From Nitrospirota bacterium (GTDB lineage Bacteria > Nitrospirota > Thermodesulfovibrionia > Thermodesulfovibrionales > UBA1546), in contig JACQXE010000062.1 in assembly GCA_016208915.1 (NCBI GenBank), positions 1-58,103 on the forward strand: a DNA stretch of 58,103 nt. Reading direction: 5' to 3'. The first letter of the stretch is position 1. Each line of letters opens with the position of its first letter. This document shows, piece after piece, positions 51,725-58,103 of this stretch. The position numbers and the translations under genes were made by a program. The notes under the pieces were generated by a model, which made no database searches, was not told the origin of the DNA, and saw only the letters and a list, made by a program, of their open reading frames with translations.

Positions 51725-52654
51725 ATGAAACTTAACAAAAATAGTTTAACACTGATAGGGAACACGCCTCTCGTAAGGATTAACCAGTTCTGTTCAGATG
51801 AGGATGCCGAGATATGGGCAAAACTTGAAGGATGCAATATCGGCGGCTCTGTCAAAGACAGAATCGCCCTTTCGATGATAGAAACAGCGGAGAAAGATGG
51901 AAGGCTTAAACCCGGCGGAACGATCATAGAGCCAACGAGCGGCAATACCGGAATAGGGCTTGCAATAGTGGCAGCGGTGAAGGGGTACAGATTAGTACTT
52001 ACGATGCCTGAAACAATGTCTATGGAGAGGCGGCAGCTTTTGAAGGCTTATGGTGCGGAACTTGTTTTGACAGAAGGCAAGAAGGGAATGATGGGCGCTA
52101 TTGAGAAGGCAGAGGAGATTTACAAGGGGGAAACAGATTATTTCATGCCCCAGCAGTTTGAGAATCCTGCAAATCCTGAGATACACAAAAAGACGACTGT
52201 TGTTGAGATTCTTGAAGACCTTGGCACAGTGCCTGATGGCTTTGTTGCAGGTGTTGGCACAGGAGGGACAATCACTGGCGTTGGTGAGGCCTTAAGAAGC
52301 AAAAGGCCTGATGTATGGATAGCAGCAGTAGAGCCTGCTGCATCGCCAGTGCTTTCAGGCGGAAATCCAGGACCGCATAAGATTGCCGGAATAGGAGCAG
52401 GCTTTTATCCTGGTGTCTTAAATACGAAGATATACAATGAAGTCATTCAAGTGACAGATACTGATGCTGCGGATACTGCAAAACAGTTGGCTTTAAAAGA
52501 GGGATTGCTCTGTGGAATATCTTCAGGCGCTGCAATGTGGGCAGCAATAAAGGTTGCGAAGAAACTCGGCAAGAGTAAAAGAGTTGTTGTGATATTGCCT
52601 GACAGGGGAGAGCGCTATTTGAGCACAGGGTTGTTTGCTCAAGAGACACCATAA
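51725..52654 (+). CDS. cysK: Cysteine synthase (O-acetylserine sulfhydrylase)
   Basis: A 309-residue PLP enzyme making cysteine from O-acetylserine and sulfide. The start region reads [15 protein letters not shown]; the PLP lysine is in [14 protein letters not shown]; the substrate loop is [14 protein letters not shown]; the phosphate cup is [15 protein letters not shown]; and [12 protein letters not shown] closes it. CysK and CysM are hard to separate here; the length favours CysK. It ends 11 bases short of no further operon gene: the next gene, a lipoprotein, is 110 bases away. Confidence 0.95.
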   Translation: MKLNKNSLTLIGNTPLVRINQFCSDEDAEIWAKLEGCNIGGSVKDRIALSMIETAEKDGRLKPGGTIIEPTSGNTGIGLAIVAAVKGYRLVLTMPETMSMERRQLLKAYGAELVLTEGKKGMMGAIEKAEEIYKGETDYFMPQQFENPANPEIHKKTTVVEILEDLGTVPDGFVAGVGTGGTITGVGEALRSKRPDVWIAAVEPAASPVLSGGNPGPHKIAGIGAGFYPGVLNTKIYNEVIQVTDTDAADTAKQLALKEGLLCGISSGAAMWAAIKVAKKLGKSKRVVVILPDRGERYLSTGLFAQETP

Positions 52655-52764
52655 ACAGCGGAGGTTGGAGATTTCTCGTGACTGAACCTGCTATTTCCCA
52701 TAAAATCTCACCAAAAAACGCATGCGACATAAAAAATAATGTTAGCACTCAAACGGAATAAAAT

Positions 52765-53226
52765 ATGAAAAAGATAAATTATACATTTTTAATACTACTA
52801 CTTCTCTGCATTTTTGTTATTGGTTGCGGTGGCTATCATTCAAAAAGTTACAGTGGCCCAGAACTGGATAAATCAGAAATATCTATAATCACGACAGATG
52901 ATCAATTCGTAACTATTGCTGGTGTTGATGGGAAAAAGATTGATAGGTCAAATTCATCAAACTTCTTTAACGCTTTAATGTGGGGTGGCCGATTTCCTAG
53001 AACGATATCTGTGAAACCTGGCTGTCATTCAATATGGCCATGTTATCAAAATCCATATGAAGAAGTTTGTGCGGAAGGTTGGATTGATATAGAAACCGAA
53101 CATGGAGAATCGTATATTATTAAACATGAGCGCACCAAAGAAGCGAATAGCAAAAAGATCAAATTTTGGATTGAAAAACAAGAAGAATCGGATAAAACCC
53201 GGCATCAAAAACTTTTGGGTTTATAA
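52765..53226 (+). CDS. Small lipoprotein of unknown function
   Basis: A 153-residue protein with a lipoprotein signal: NYTFLILLLLCIFVIGCGG, lipid attachment at the Cys of VIGC (about residue 21). The mature part has DDQFVTIAGVDGKKID and KPGCHSIWPCYQNPYEEVC, with paired cysteines and an overall strand-rich look, and a charged C-terminus. This is like small outer-membrane-attached proteins of unknown role. Upstream (52655-52764) there is no clear promoter. Composition appears AT-richer than its neighbours. Confidence 0.7.
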   Translation: MKKINYTFLILLLLCIFVIGCGGYHSKSYSGPELDKSEISIITTDDQFVTIAGVDGKKIDRSNSSNFFNALMWGGRFPRTISVKPGCHSIWPCYQNPYEEVCAEGWIDIETEHGESYIIKHERTKEANSKKIKFWIEKQEESDKTRHQKLLGL

Positions 53227-53242
53227 AAATAAGGGGCTTAAT

Positions 53243-53526
53243 GGGGTCAGGCTTGAATTAATGAATATAGCCATAGTATAATTCGTCATAGCAAGACCTC
53301 CTCGCATGCAATTTCCAAACGCCTTTTACCATGTAATCGTCAGAGGCAATCAGCAACAAACTCTTTTTTCAGGCGACACTGACAGAATGGTTTACCTTGA
53401 ACTTTTAAACCGCTACAAAAAGAAGTGCGGCTTCATTCTTTATGCATATGTCCTGATGAACAATAAGACAGGGAATCAATGAAAAAATTAATGAAAAGTT
53501 TATATTCACTAATTCAAGCCTGACCC
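53243..53526. mobile_element. Decayed RAYT unit with terminal inverted repeats
   Basis: Left end begins GGGGTCAGGCTTGAATTA (53243-53260), continuing to about 53269, and the right end (53501-53526) is the near-exact reverse complement, ending AATTCAAGCCTGACCCC. Between them is a broken transposase fragment (53288-53482). The unit is 284 bases, so it is a MITE-like remnant that may still be mobilised in trans by a full RAYT or related transposase. Confidence 0.65.
53288..53482 (+). pseudogene. RAYT transposase fragment with lost start codon
   Basis: The frame reads IARPPRMQFPNAFYHVIVRG and then FILYAYVLMNNKTGNQ. Intact RAYTs start MARPLRIEFPGA, so the ATG has become ATA at 53288. The following NHxHLL-type catalytic region is gone; after LMNN the sequence jumps to KTGNQ and a stop. 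About 64 codons remain of about 200. The fragment lies inside the inverted repeats of the preceding feature. Confidence 0.7.
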
Positions 53527-53582
53527 CCTTTTTTTCCTTTACTTTCTTTGAGTTTTGGCGTTATCACAAATACTCCAAATTA

Positions 53583-54140
53583 TCACTCTCCAGAATTAAT
53601 CGAACACTTAATCGCATCAAATGCAAGCAGAATGCGTTTTTCCTTTTCTATTCTATTCGGAGAGAGTTCCTTAAGCTCAACCTGTTCCATCAGCATCAAA
53701 AGCTCTTCTCGTGAAGGAATCTTTTCAATTCCCTCTCTTATCACCTTGCCTGTAAGTGTATCAAGAACTTCTGCATGATTGCCGTCTGTCACAATAGCAA
53801 AAGGTATCTGATAGGAATCAATCAGCCTTGCGCAAGCGATCACCTGCCTCTCCCTCGATGCAAGCGCTCCAACAAAGCATTTAATGAGCATAAGCCTTCT
53901 GTTGTTTAGTTTTATTATGAAGTCCGCGCATGACATCGCCTTCTCATCCCCCACAACAAGCTCAAATTTGGCATTCTTTTCAACTTCATCAGACAAATAG
54001 CCTTTGTTGTTGAGAAGAAATTTTTCAATGCCCTCTTTTATTATTGAAAGCTCAGATTCAGCAGCCTCAAACTCCTTCTGTATGAGCGATTCAATCGCCT
54101 TTCCCCTATTGTCAAAGCCCTCTGGCAGTTTAATTTCCAT
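53583..54140 (-). CDS. HSDR_N_2-like protein (type I restriction N-terminal domain family)
   Basis: A 185-residue protein. The centre, CADFIIKLNNRRLMLIKCFV and ASRERQVIACARLIDSYQIP, followed by FAIVTDGNHAEVLDTLTGKV, is the HSDR_N_2 pattern, a PD-(D/E)XK nuclease-like fold. In active members the strand reads like E-x-K; here it is M-L-I-K-C, so the Glu is missing and cleavage activity is doubtful, though the Asp and Lys remain. Other stand-alone members are annotated as type I restriction enzyme N-terminal protein; the true role is not known. It lies between the RAYT remnant and structured element copy 2. Confidence 0.65.
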   Translation of the reverse strand: MEIKLPEGFDNRGKAIESLIQKEFEAAESELSIIKEGIEKFLLNNKGYLSDEVEKNAKFELVVGDEKAMSCADFIIKLNNRRLMLIKCFVGALASRERQVIACARLIDSYQIPFAIVTDGNHAEVLDTLTGKVIREGIEKIPSREELLMLMEQVELKELSPNRIEKEKRILLAFDAIKCSINSGE

Positions 54141-54161
54141 TACAAATAATTTTTACTCTTT

Positions 54162-54300
54162 CATAGAGAGGATACAGTATTTGAGCGGCATTATTTTGCC
54201 GATATTCAGACGACACCTATTTAAATAATCAAGAGGCAAAATACCTCGGAGGTCGCCAGAGGCGACCGAGAATGAGCGAAAATGCTGTATCCTCTCTATG
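54162..54300 (+). repeat. Structured element, copy 2
   Basis: CATAGAGAGGATACAG at the left end pairs perfectly over 16 bases with CTGTATCCTCTCTATG at the right end. Inside, ATTTTGCC pairs with the GGCAAAAT block, and CTCGGAGGTCGCC-AGA-GGCGACCGAG forms a long hairpin. Compared with copy 1 (17126-17251) the outer and third stems have different bases that still pair, while GAGCGG, GAGGCAAAAT and GAATGAGCGAAAAT are conserved. The right end abuts the cbiO stop codon (54301-54303). Confidence 0.7.
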
Positions 54301-55365
54301 CTATCTTGATACATCAGCAATCCTTTTTGCCTTTTCAAATAACCCATCCATCTTTTTCGTGCTCTCAGCAATTTCTTGCAATATCTTATGCAGCTCTTTG
54401 TTCCCTGATGCGCTTGCCTTTTCCGCCCACTCAAGATATGTCTTTGCATGCTCTTCATTATGCTCTGCCCAGTGTTCAAGAAGTTTCCTGAGCTTCTCAA
54501 TTTCTGTCATCTGAAAAATTACCTCCTCTCCGGTTTTTTTCTCTATTGTGCCCGTGTCTTTGATTTCATTTAATGCCACATGCTCGTGATCATGCATGCC
54601 AAAATGACTATGCTCATGCATATACCAGCTATGTCTGTGAATATGTCTGTGAATAAGGTTTGCCTTCAAGAGCGAGTCTGTATCATCTATTACATCCCAA
54701 GGCTTGCCTTCGAGGAGAATCCTGTGATTTTCGCCTATAACGATTGTCCGGTTAGAGATATCCTCGATAATTCCAAGGTCATGTGTCGCTGTGATTATGG
54801 TCTTTCCTGACGTTCTGAGTTCATTTATCAGATCAACAAATTCTACCTGGCTTTTTGGATCAAGACCTGATGTCGGTTCATCAAGGAGAATTATATCAGG
54901 GTTGATGCTCAGACACGTGCCAAGTGCTACCTTTTTCATCTCGCCTCCGCTTAAATCCCATGGTCCTCTGTTGCACAGGTGTTCTATACTGAGGAGTTTC
55001 AGAATGTCTTCTGCCCTTTTTTGTATTTCATCATTGTCAAGTCCGAGTTGCAAGGGGCCAAAACACAATTCATCCCAGACACTGAGTAAAAACAACTGCG
55101 CATGAGGGTTCTGAAACAGCAGGGATATTCTGCTTCTTATTTCAGGCGTGAGTCCGTTATTCGTATCGCTTCCGAATATCTTTATGTTTCCGCTTTCAGG
55201 TTTCAGGAGACCATTCAGGAGATAGAGTAAAGTAGATTTGCCAGAGCCATTCGTGCCTATTATTGTCAGGCTTTCACCTTTTTGGACAGTGAAAGATACT
55301 CCATCAAGAGCCTGCTTTCCTCCCTTATATGAGTACGATATGTTTTTTACGTCTAAAATTTCCAA
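54301..55365 (-). CDS. cbiO: ECF nickel/cobalt transporter ATPase with His-rich and helical C-terminal extension
   Basis: An ATPase of the CbiMNQO-type importer. From TTG at 55365 (GGAG ahead, overlapping the end of cbiQ) it reads LEILDVKNISYSYKGGKQAL. Walker A IIGTNGSGKSTLLYLL, signature DLSGGEMKKVALGTCL, Walker B IILLDEPTSGLD and the H-loop TATHDLGII are normal over residues 1-220. Then comes a His-rich stretch (HRHIHRHSWYMHEHSHFGMH, about 237-256) and a C-terminal helical domain with LEHWAEHNEEHAKTYLEWAE. The extension, absent from ordinary CbiO, probably binds metal and may sense it. The stop sits against the structured element, so the very end may have been changed by its insertion. Confidence 0.9.
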   Translation of the reverse strand: MEILDVKNISYSYKGGKQALDGVSFTVQKGESLTIIGTNGSGKSTLLYLLNGLLKPESGNIKIFGSDTNNGLTPEIRSRISLLFQNPHAQLFLLSVWDELCFGPLQLGLDNDEIQKRAEDILKLLSIEHLCNRGPWDLSGGEMKKVALGTCLSINPDIILLDEPTSGLDPKSQVEFVDLINELRTSGKTIITATHDLGIIEDISNRTIVIGENHRILLEGKPWDVIDDTDSLLKANLIHRHIHRHSWYMHEHSHFGMHDHEHVALNEIKDTGTIEKKTGEEVIFQMTEIEKLRKLLEHWAEHNEEHAKTYLEWAEKASASGNKELHKILQEIAESTKKMDGLFEKAKRIADVSR

Positions 55366-56285
55366 AGCATTACTCCAGAAAATATAATAGAAAATAATAT
55401 CCATATCCTGTCGTATCCTGAAACCTTGAACTTTGAATCTTGAACCTTAAATCTTTCATTTGTATATCCCCGCGATTCCATTGCCTGCTCGAGCTCTTTG
55501 CTCAGCTTAAGGCTTATTGAGAACAGAAGGCTCATCCTTGATGCAGCCCAACCCTGTCCGGCTCGGGTATTTTTGTAAAATACAGGCGAGATATTTCTTG
55601 ATTTGAACCCCATTATAAACTCCTCGACCTTTCTAATAAGAAAAAAAATGTATCTGTAGCTAATAGACACGATTAAACTAAGTGCCGCAGGCATAAAATA
55701 AGACGCAGCCTTAATAAACCTGTTGGGTGGTGTTGTAAATGTCATAAGAAAAACAAAAGAAACGGATGCAGTTACCCTTATCAGCAAAGATAAAACGCTT
55801 AAAACTCCCTCATGTGTGATGAATATTTCCTGCGGGATAATCAATCTGCCTATGCTATATTGATCTTTAAGTGCACAAATTTTTATTAAGGGTTTGCCAT
55901 TTACAATGATATTTAAGGTTGCAGGCATTGAGATAAAGAGCGTGAATATAAAAACAGGCAGAAGTCTTTTTATGAATAGATAAAGCGGTATTCTTGAAAA
56001 TAAAGCCAGTGCCAAGGAGACAACGAGAAATATTGCAATGCTGTTAATGCCTTTCTGGAGGCTTAGGATAACGATGAAGATTAATATTGTAAAGATCTTT
56101 GTCCTCGGCTCAATTTTCTGAAAAAAGCCGTTTTTTGATGAGACCATGTCATTAAACATAGTATCCTCAGTAAAAGAGACTATCTGTTGTAGAGTTTTAT
56201 CGAGGAATCTCTCTTTTGTCTTTTTTACTGACAACTGATGACTGACAACTGATGACTGTTTTTTGAGCCACTCAGGTATTGCCAT
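55353..56285 (-). CDS. cbiQ: ECF transporter T component
   Basis: The membrane coupling protein of the nickel/cobalt importer, about 310 residues. ATG 56285 (MAIPEWLKKQ), with GAGGAAAA upstream, is preferred. Membrane helices begin with IFTILIFIVILSLQKG; the typical coupling motif ELEQAMESRGYTNER lies near the C-terminus. Residues about 11-22 (SSVVSHQLSVKK) come from a TGTCAGT-type repeat (about 56230-56258) that resembles that in lptD, and form a non-conserved N-terminal extension of about 40 residues. The gene overlaps cbiN upstream and cbiO downstream, so translation is coupled. Confidence 0.88.
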   Translation of the reverse strand: MAIPEWLKKQSSVVSHQLSVKKTKERFLDKTLQQIVSFTEDTMFNDMVSSKNGFFQKIEPRTKIFTILIFIVILSLQKGINSIAIFLVVSLALALFSRIPLYLFIKRLLPVFIFTLFISMPATLNIIVNGKPLIKICALKDQYSIGRLIIPQEIFITHEGVLSVLSLLIRVTASVSFVFLMTFTTPPNRFIKAASYFMPAALSLIVSISYRYIFFLIRKVEEFIMGFKSRNISPVFYKNTRAGQGWAASRMSLLFSISLKLSKELEQAMESRGYTNERFKVQDSKFKVSGYDRIWILFSIIFSGVMLWKF

Positions 56286-56613
56286 TTTTCCTCGCAAGAA
56301 TTTTTCCGATTAAGATTGATACGCCTACAACCAGCAAAACACCTATTATCCCGGATATGATATATCCTATGTACGACTTAATCCCGGAATCCCATTCTGA
56401 AAAAGAATAATCAGGTATCGGTGATTTCCAGATATCAGAGAATTTTTTAATGCCTTTAGGAATATAGCCAACAATTTTCTCAATCTCTTCTGCGCTCCAT
56501 TCTCCCCATGCACTGCCTGCCTTGAAAACCTTTGGAAGAATCAGGCCTAAAGGTGATAAAAGTATTAATAGCCCAATACCTATCCAGAGTTTTTTTAATC
56601 TTGAACCCTTCAT
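56272..56613 (-). CDS. cbiN: CbiN/PDGLE-domain small subunit
   Basis: A 113-residue protein with an N-terminal helix (LWIGIGLLILLSPLGLILP), a periplasmic loop with AWGEWSAEEIEKIVGYIPKG, the PDGLE-domain wording, and a C-terminal helix (YIISGIIGVLLVVGVSILIG). In CbiMNQO systems such a subunit interacts with CbiM and stimulates metal uptake. It overlaps cbiM by four bases and cbiQ by about 14. CbiN proper and NikN/PDGLE proteins play the same part; the latter name fits as well. Confidence 0.85.
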   Translation of the reverse strand: MKGSRLKKLWIGIGLLILLSPLGLILPKVFKAGSAWGEWSAEEIEKIVGYIPKGIKKFSDIWKSPIPDYSFSEWDSGIKSYIGYIISGIIGVLLVVGVSILIGKILARKNGNT

Positions 56614-57278
56614 TTAATTAACTCAGGATGTGACTTTCGCAAATAGATTAATACAAGTATAGTAATCACTGCTTCCAAAACTCCGAACAGCAGTACATGT
56701 TCAATCATAATAGCAGGGATTGTAATCGTTAGTGGAAATGGGCTGTACATTGGTCTGCCATCTGTCCCGGAATGTAAAATGGTCTGAATCCCAAGTTCAA
56801 ATGCAGTGAGAAAAGCAGCGAGATTTATGCCTATATATGCTCCAGCCCCAGCTCCAATTATCCGCCTCTTAGATGTAATACCTGATTTTCCTGCGACAAG
56901 CTTATAGATAAGATAACCAACCAATGCTTCTGCAAATGCCATATTAAAACAATTTGCACCTATGGCTGTTATGCCTCCGTCGCCAAATATCAATGCCTGA
57001 ATAATAAGTGCAATGGATACAGCAAGAACTGCTGCCCATGGCCCGATTAAGATTGAGATAAGGACAACACCTGTTGCATGTCCTGTCGTACCTCCCGGTA
57101 TCGGCACATTGAACATCATGATAACAAAGCTGAAGGCTGCACTGAGGGCAAGGAGTGGAATTTGGGATGCTTTTAGCACTTTCTGGACCCTCTTTGACGC
57201 AAAGATCCAGATAGGAACTATGGCTGCCCATAGTCCGCCGTACGTGTAAGGTCCCAAATACCCATCAGGGATATGCAT
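56610..57278 (-). CDS. cbiM: ECF nickel/cobalt-binding membrane subunit
   Basis: The substrate-binding S component, 222 residues and about six to seven helices. The metal is bound by the amino-terminal MHIPDGYLGP with its conserved His2, along with a second His in PGGTTGHATGVVL. AIGANCFNMAFAEALVGYLI is family-typical. CbiM (cobalt) and NikM (nickel) cannot be told apart reliably from this alone; the His-rich ATPase and the nickel-related CooT-like gene at 17 kb favour nickel slightly. It is first in the operon, behind a leader with a terminator-like hairpin. Confidence 0.92.
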   Translation of the reverse strand: MHIPDGYLGPYTYGGLWAAIVPIWIFASKRVQKVLKASQIPLLALSAAFSFVIMMFNVPIPGGTTGHATGVVLISILIGPWAAVLAVSIALIIQALIFGDGGITAIGANCFNMAFAEALVGYLIYKLVAGKSGITSKRRIIGAGAGAYIGINLAAFLTAFELGIQTILHSGTDGRPMYSPFPLTITIPAIMIEHVLLFGVLEAVITILVLIYLRKSHPELIK

Positions 57279-57343
57279 TAAAACCTCAATGTAATTCCTG
57301 ATACAAAATTTTTTCTCTCATTCCTATGCTCCTGTTTTAAAAA

Positions 57344-57402
57344 TAAAAAAGCCAAGAAGGCTTATAAGATCTGCTGACCTTTGAATATGCCTTCATGGCT
57401 TT
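57344..57402 (-). terminator. Intrinsic terminator in the cbiM leader
   Basis: Read on the minus strand, AAAGCCATGAAGGC pairs with GCCTTCTTGGCTTT (one mismatch) around a loop of about 27 bases and is followed by TTTTTTATTTTT. It stands about 70 bases before the cbiM ATG. It may end transcription from the IS side or serve as an attenuator. I see no known cobalamin or NiCo aptamer consensus beside it. Confidence 0.65.
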
Positions 57403-57452
57403 GAATTTCTGGAAAAAAATAACATTAAAAGGTTGTATTTGTCAAGAAACAA

Positions 57453-57892
57453 CAGCCTGTTGAAAAACTCTAACAAAAAATATTCATAAAGTACTTCTAG
57501 TCGGATTTCACATATATGAAGATTCCATAAAGGAAGCAAAAGAACTCAACAAGACCAAAGAGTACCGGCTCTCACAGAGAATGAGGAAGCGGATAGAGGA
57601 GCTATTTGGAGAGGCAAAGGAATTTATGGGGATGAGACAGGCGAAGTTCCGAACATTGAAGTTTGTAAAAGAACAGGTATTGATGACAGCTACAGTTCAG
57701 AATATAAAGAGGATGGTAAAACTTCTGATCGGAATAAGGCCGAAAGTGGTTGCATTGGCAATGGAAAAGAAGGATGAAAAATCTTTCATAGGCAAATTCT
57801 CAAAGATATTCTACTTTTTATTCCCGAGTTTTGATCGAAATCGATTTTTATATAAAGACTTGTTTGCAGGAATTTAGTTTTTCAACAGGCTG
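57453..57892 (+). mobile_element. IS remnant with perfect 17-bp inverted repeats
   Basis: CAGCCTGTTGAAAAACT (57453-57469) and its exact reverse complement (57876-57892) bound a 440-base unit. Inside is only the C-terminal part of a DDE transposase. The original element, probably IS5- or IS1182-like judging by the transposase end, would be over 1 kb; its first part has been deleted while the ends were kept. A degraded match to the end is also at 37635-37651. Confidence 0.75.
57479..57877 (+). pseudogene. DDE transposase, C-terminal fragment
   Basis: An open frame without an upstream start reads VGFHIYEDSIKEAKELNKTK, then MRKRIEELFGEAKEFMGMRQ (57581 onward) and VLMTATVQNIKRMVKLLIG. The R-x-x-I-E-x-x-F-G-x-x-K segment is the conserved region around the last catalytic Glu in IS5/IS1182-type DDE transposases. 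About 130 codons of roughly 450 remain; the first two catalytic aspartates are missing, so it is inactive. Confidence 0.75.
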
Positions 57893-58103
57893 ACAAGACC
57901 TGACACTAAGTTCAGTTCTCCTGCGAGGGTGGTAAAACACAGCCCGTGTTCCGTTTATGTAATTAAGTAGCCTGTTTTATATAGAGTTGTAGCTATTTGG
58001 TATAAAGGGCAAGAGATTCAGCCTCTTACCCTTTATTTTTGTAACTAATAAGCGGCTAACACAGAAACAACAGGGCACTGAAGTTCATTGTCAATCATAT
58101 CTT
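57893..58103. other. Non-coding end of window with a terminator
   Basis: No reading frame stands out. ATAAAGGGCAAGAG (58002-58015) and CTCTTACCCTTTAT (58023-58036) form a strong stem with one mismatch, followed by TTTTTG, so a + strand transcript probably ends near 58040. CGAGGGTGGTAAAACACAGCC upstream is GC-richer than its surroundings and may belong to a small RNA, but no known RNA family is recognised. Confidence 0.5.

Noticed and set aside
57279-57450. Cobalamin or NiCo riboswitch before cbiM
   Set aside because: The conserved boxes of neither class can be found on the minus strand; only a terminator-like hairpin is supported.

Overview
The window looks like a chromosomal segment of an anaerobic, diderm, non-phototrophic bacterium, moderately AT-rich by eye. 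The best guess is a member of the Nitrospirota (Thermodesulfovibrio-like) or a deltaproteobacterial lineage. The reasons are lipopolysaccharide genes (lpxK, lptD), ferredoxin-dependent indolepyruvate oxidoreductase with paired PaaK ligases, multihaem c-type cytochromes with an NrfD-type quinone module, nickel-related genes (CooT-like, CbiMNQO) and a stand-alone IMP cyclohydrolase. This placement is inference; no rRNA or tRNA gene is visible.

Layout. 1-613: edge of a RAYT (Y1) transposase, an Mrr fragment and a palindrome. 614-4084: radC, purH (cyclohydrolase half only), purD and an amidohydrolase. 4378-15858: an arylacetate / aromatic amino acid region: iorAB, paaK, an ACT-domain regulator, livKHMGF, a second paaK and a DAHP synthase. 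In it livH has an in-frame stop and livG a one-base frameshift. 15928-17680: lpxK, a broken CooT-like gene and DUF3842. 17899-20377: an island of three toxin-antitoxin-like pairs (Phd/PIN, DUF4258-like/DUF2283, MNT/HEPN) followed by degenerate repeats. 20631-29046: zinc-ribbon protein, trpBA, HD-GYP, MBL hydrolase, accD, folC, lptD, all tightly packed. 29049-35944: pilB/gspE and pilC/gspF ATPase and platform, a PAS kinase, cardiolipin synthase (opposite strand) and an NtrC-type regulator, resembling a PilS/PilR arrangement.

35959-47034 is the most distinctive block. A membrane M48-type peptidase and a small anchored protein precede four consecutive small two-helix membrane proteins whose C-terminal tails share a W-x-P-x-x-A-Y-F-[ST]-G-x-[RK]-K-like motif. 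These lead directly into a five-haem cytochrome, a Tat-exported four-cluster ferredoxin, an NrfD/HmcC-like quinone-binding membrane protein, a 13-haem membrane-anchored cytochrome and a cytochrome b. A NarX/NarL-like two-component pair follows. This reads as a quinone/cytochrome c respiratory or extracellular electron-transfer complex with its own accessory membrane proteins and regulation; the four-protein set is the best candidate for an undescribed system.

47044-58103: zapA and a coiled-coil partner, a soluble lytic transglycosylase, a conserved 613-residue unknown, cysK, a lipoprotein, a decayed RAYT with terminal inverted repeats, an HSDR_N_2-like protein, and an ECF nickel/cobalt transporter (cbiMNQO) on the minus strand behind a leader hairpin. 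The window closes with a 440-bp IS remnant with perfect 17-bp ends. Short repeats pervade the window and several have entered coding sequence in frame (lpxK, folC, lptD, slt, cbiQ). A structured element of about 130 nt occurs twice with compensatory changes in its stems.
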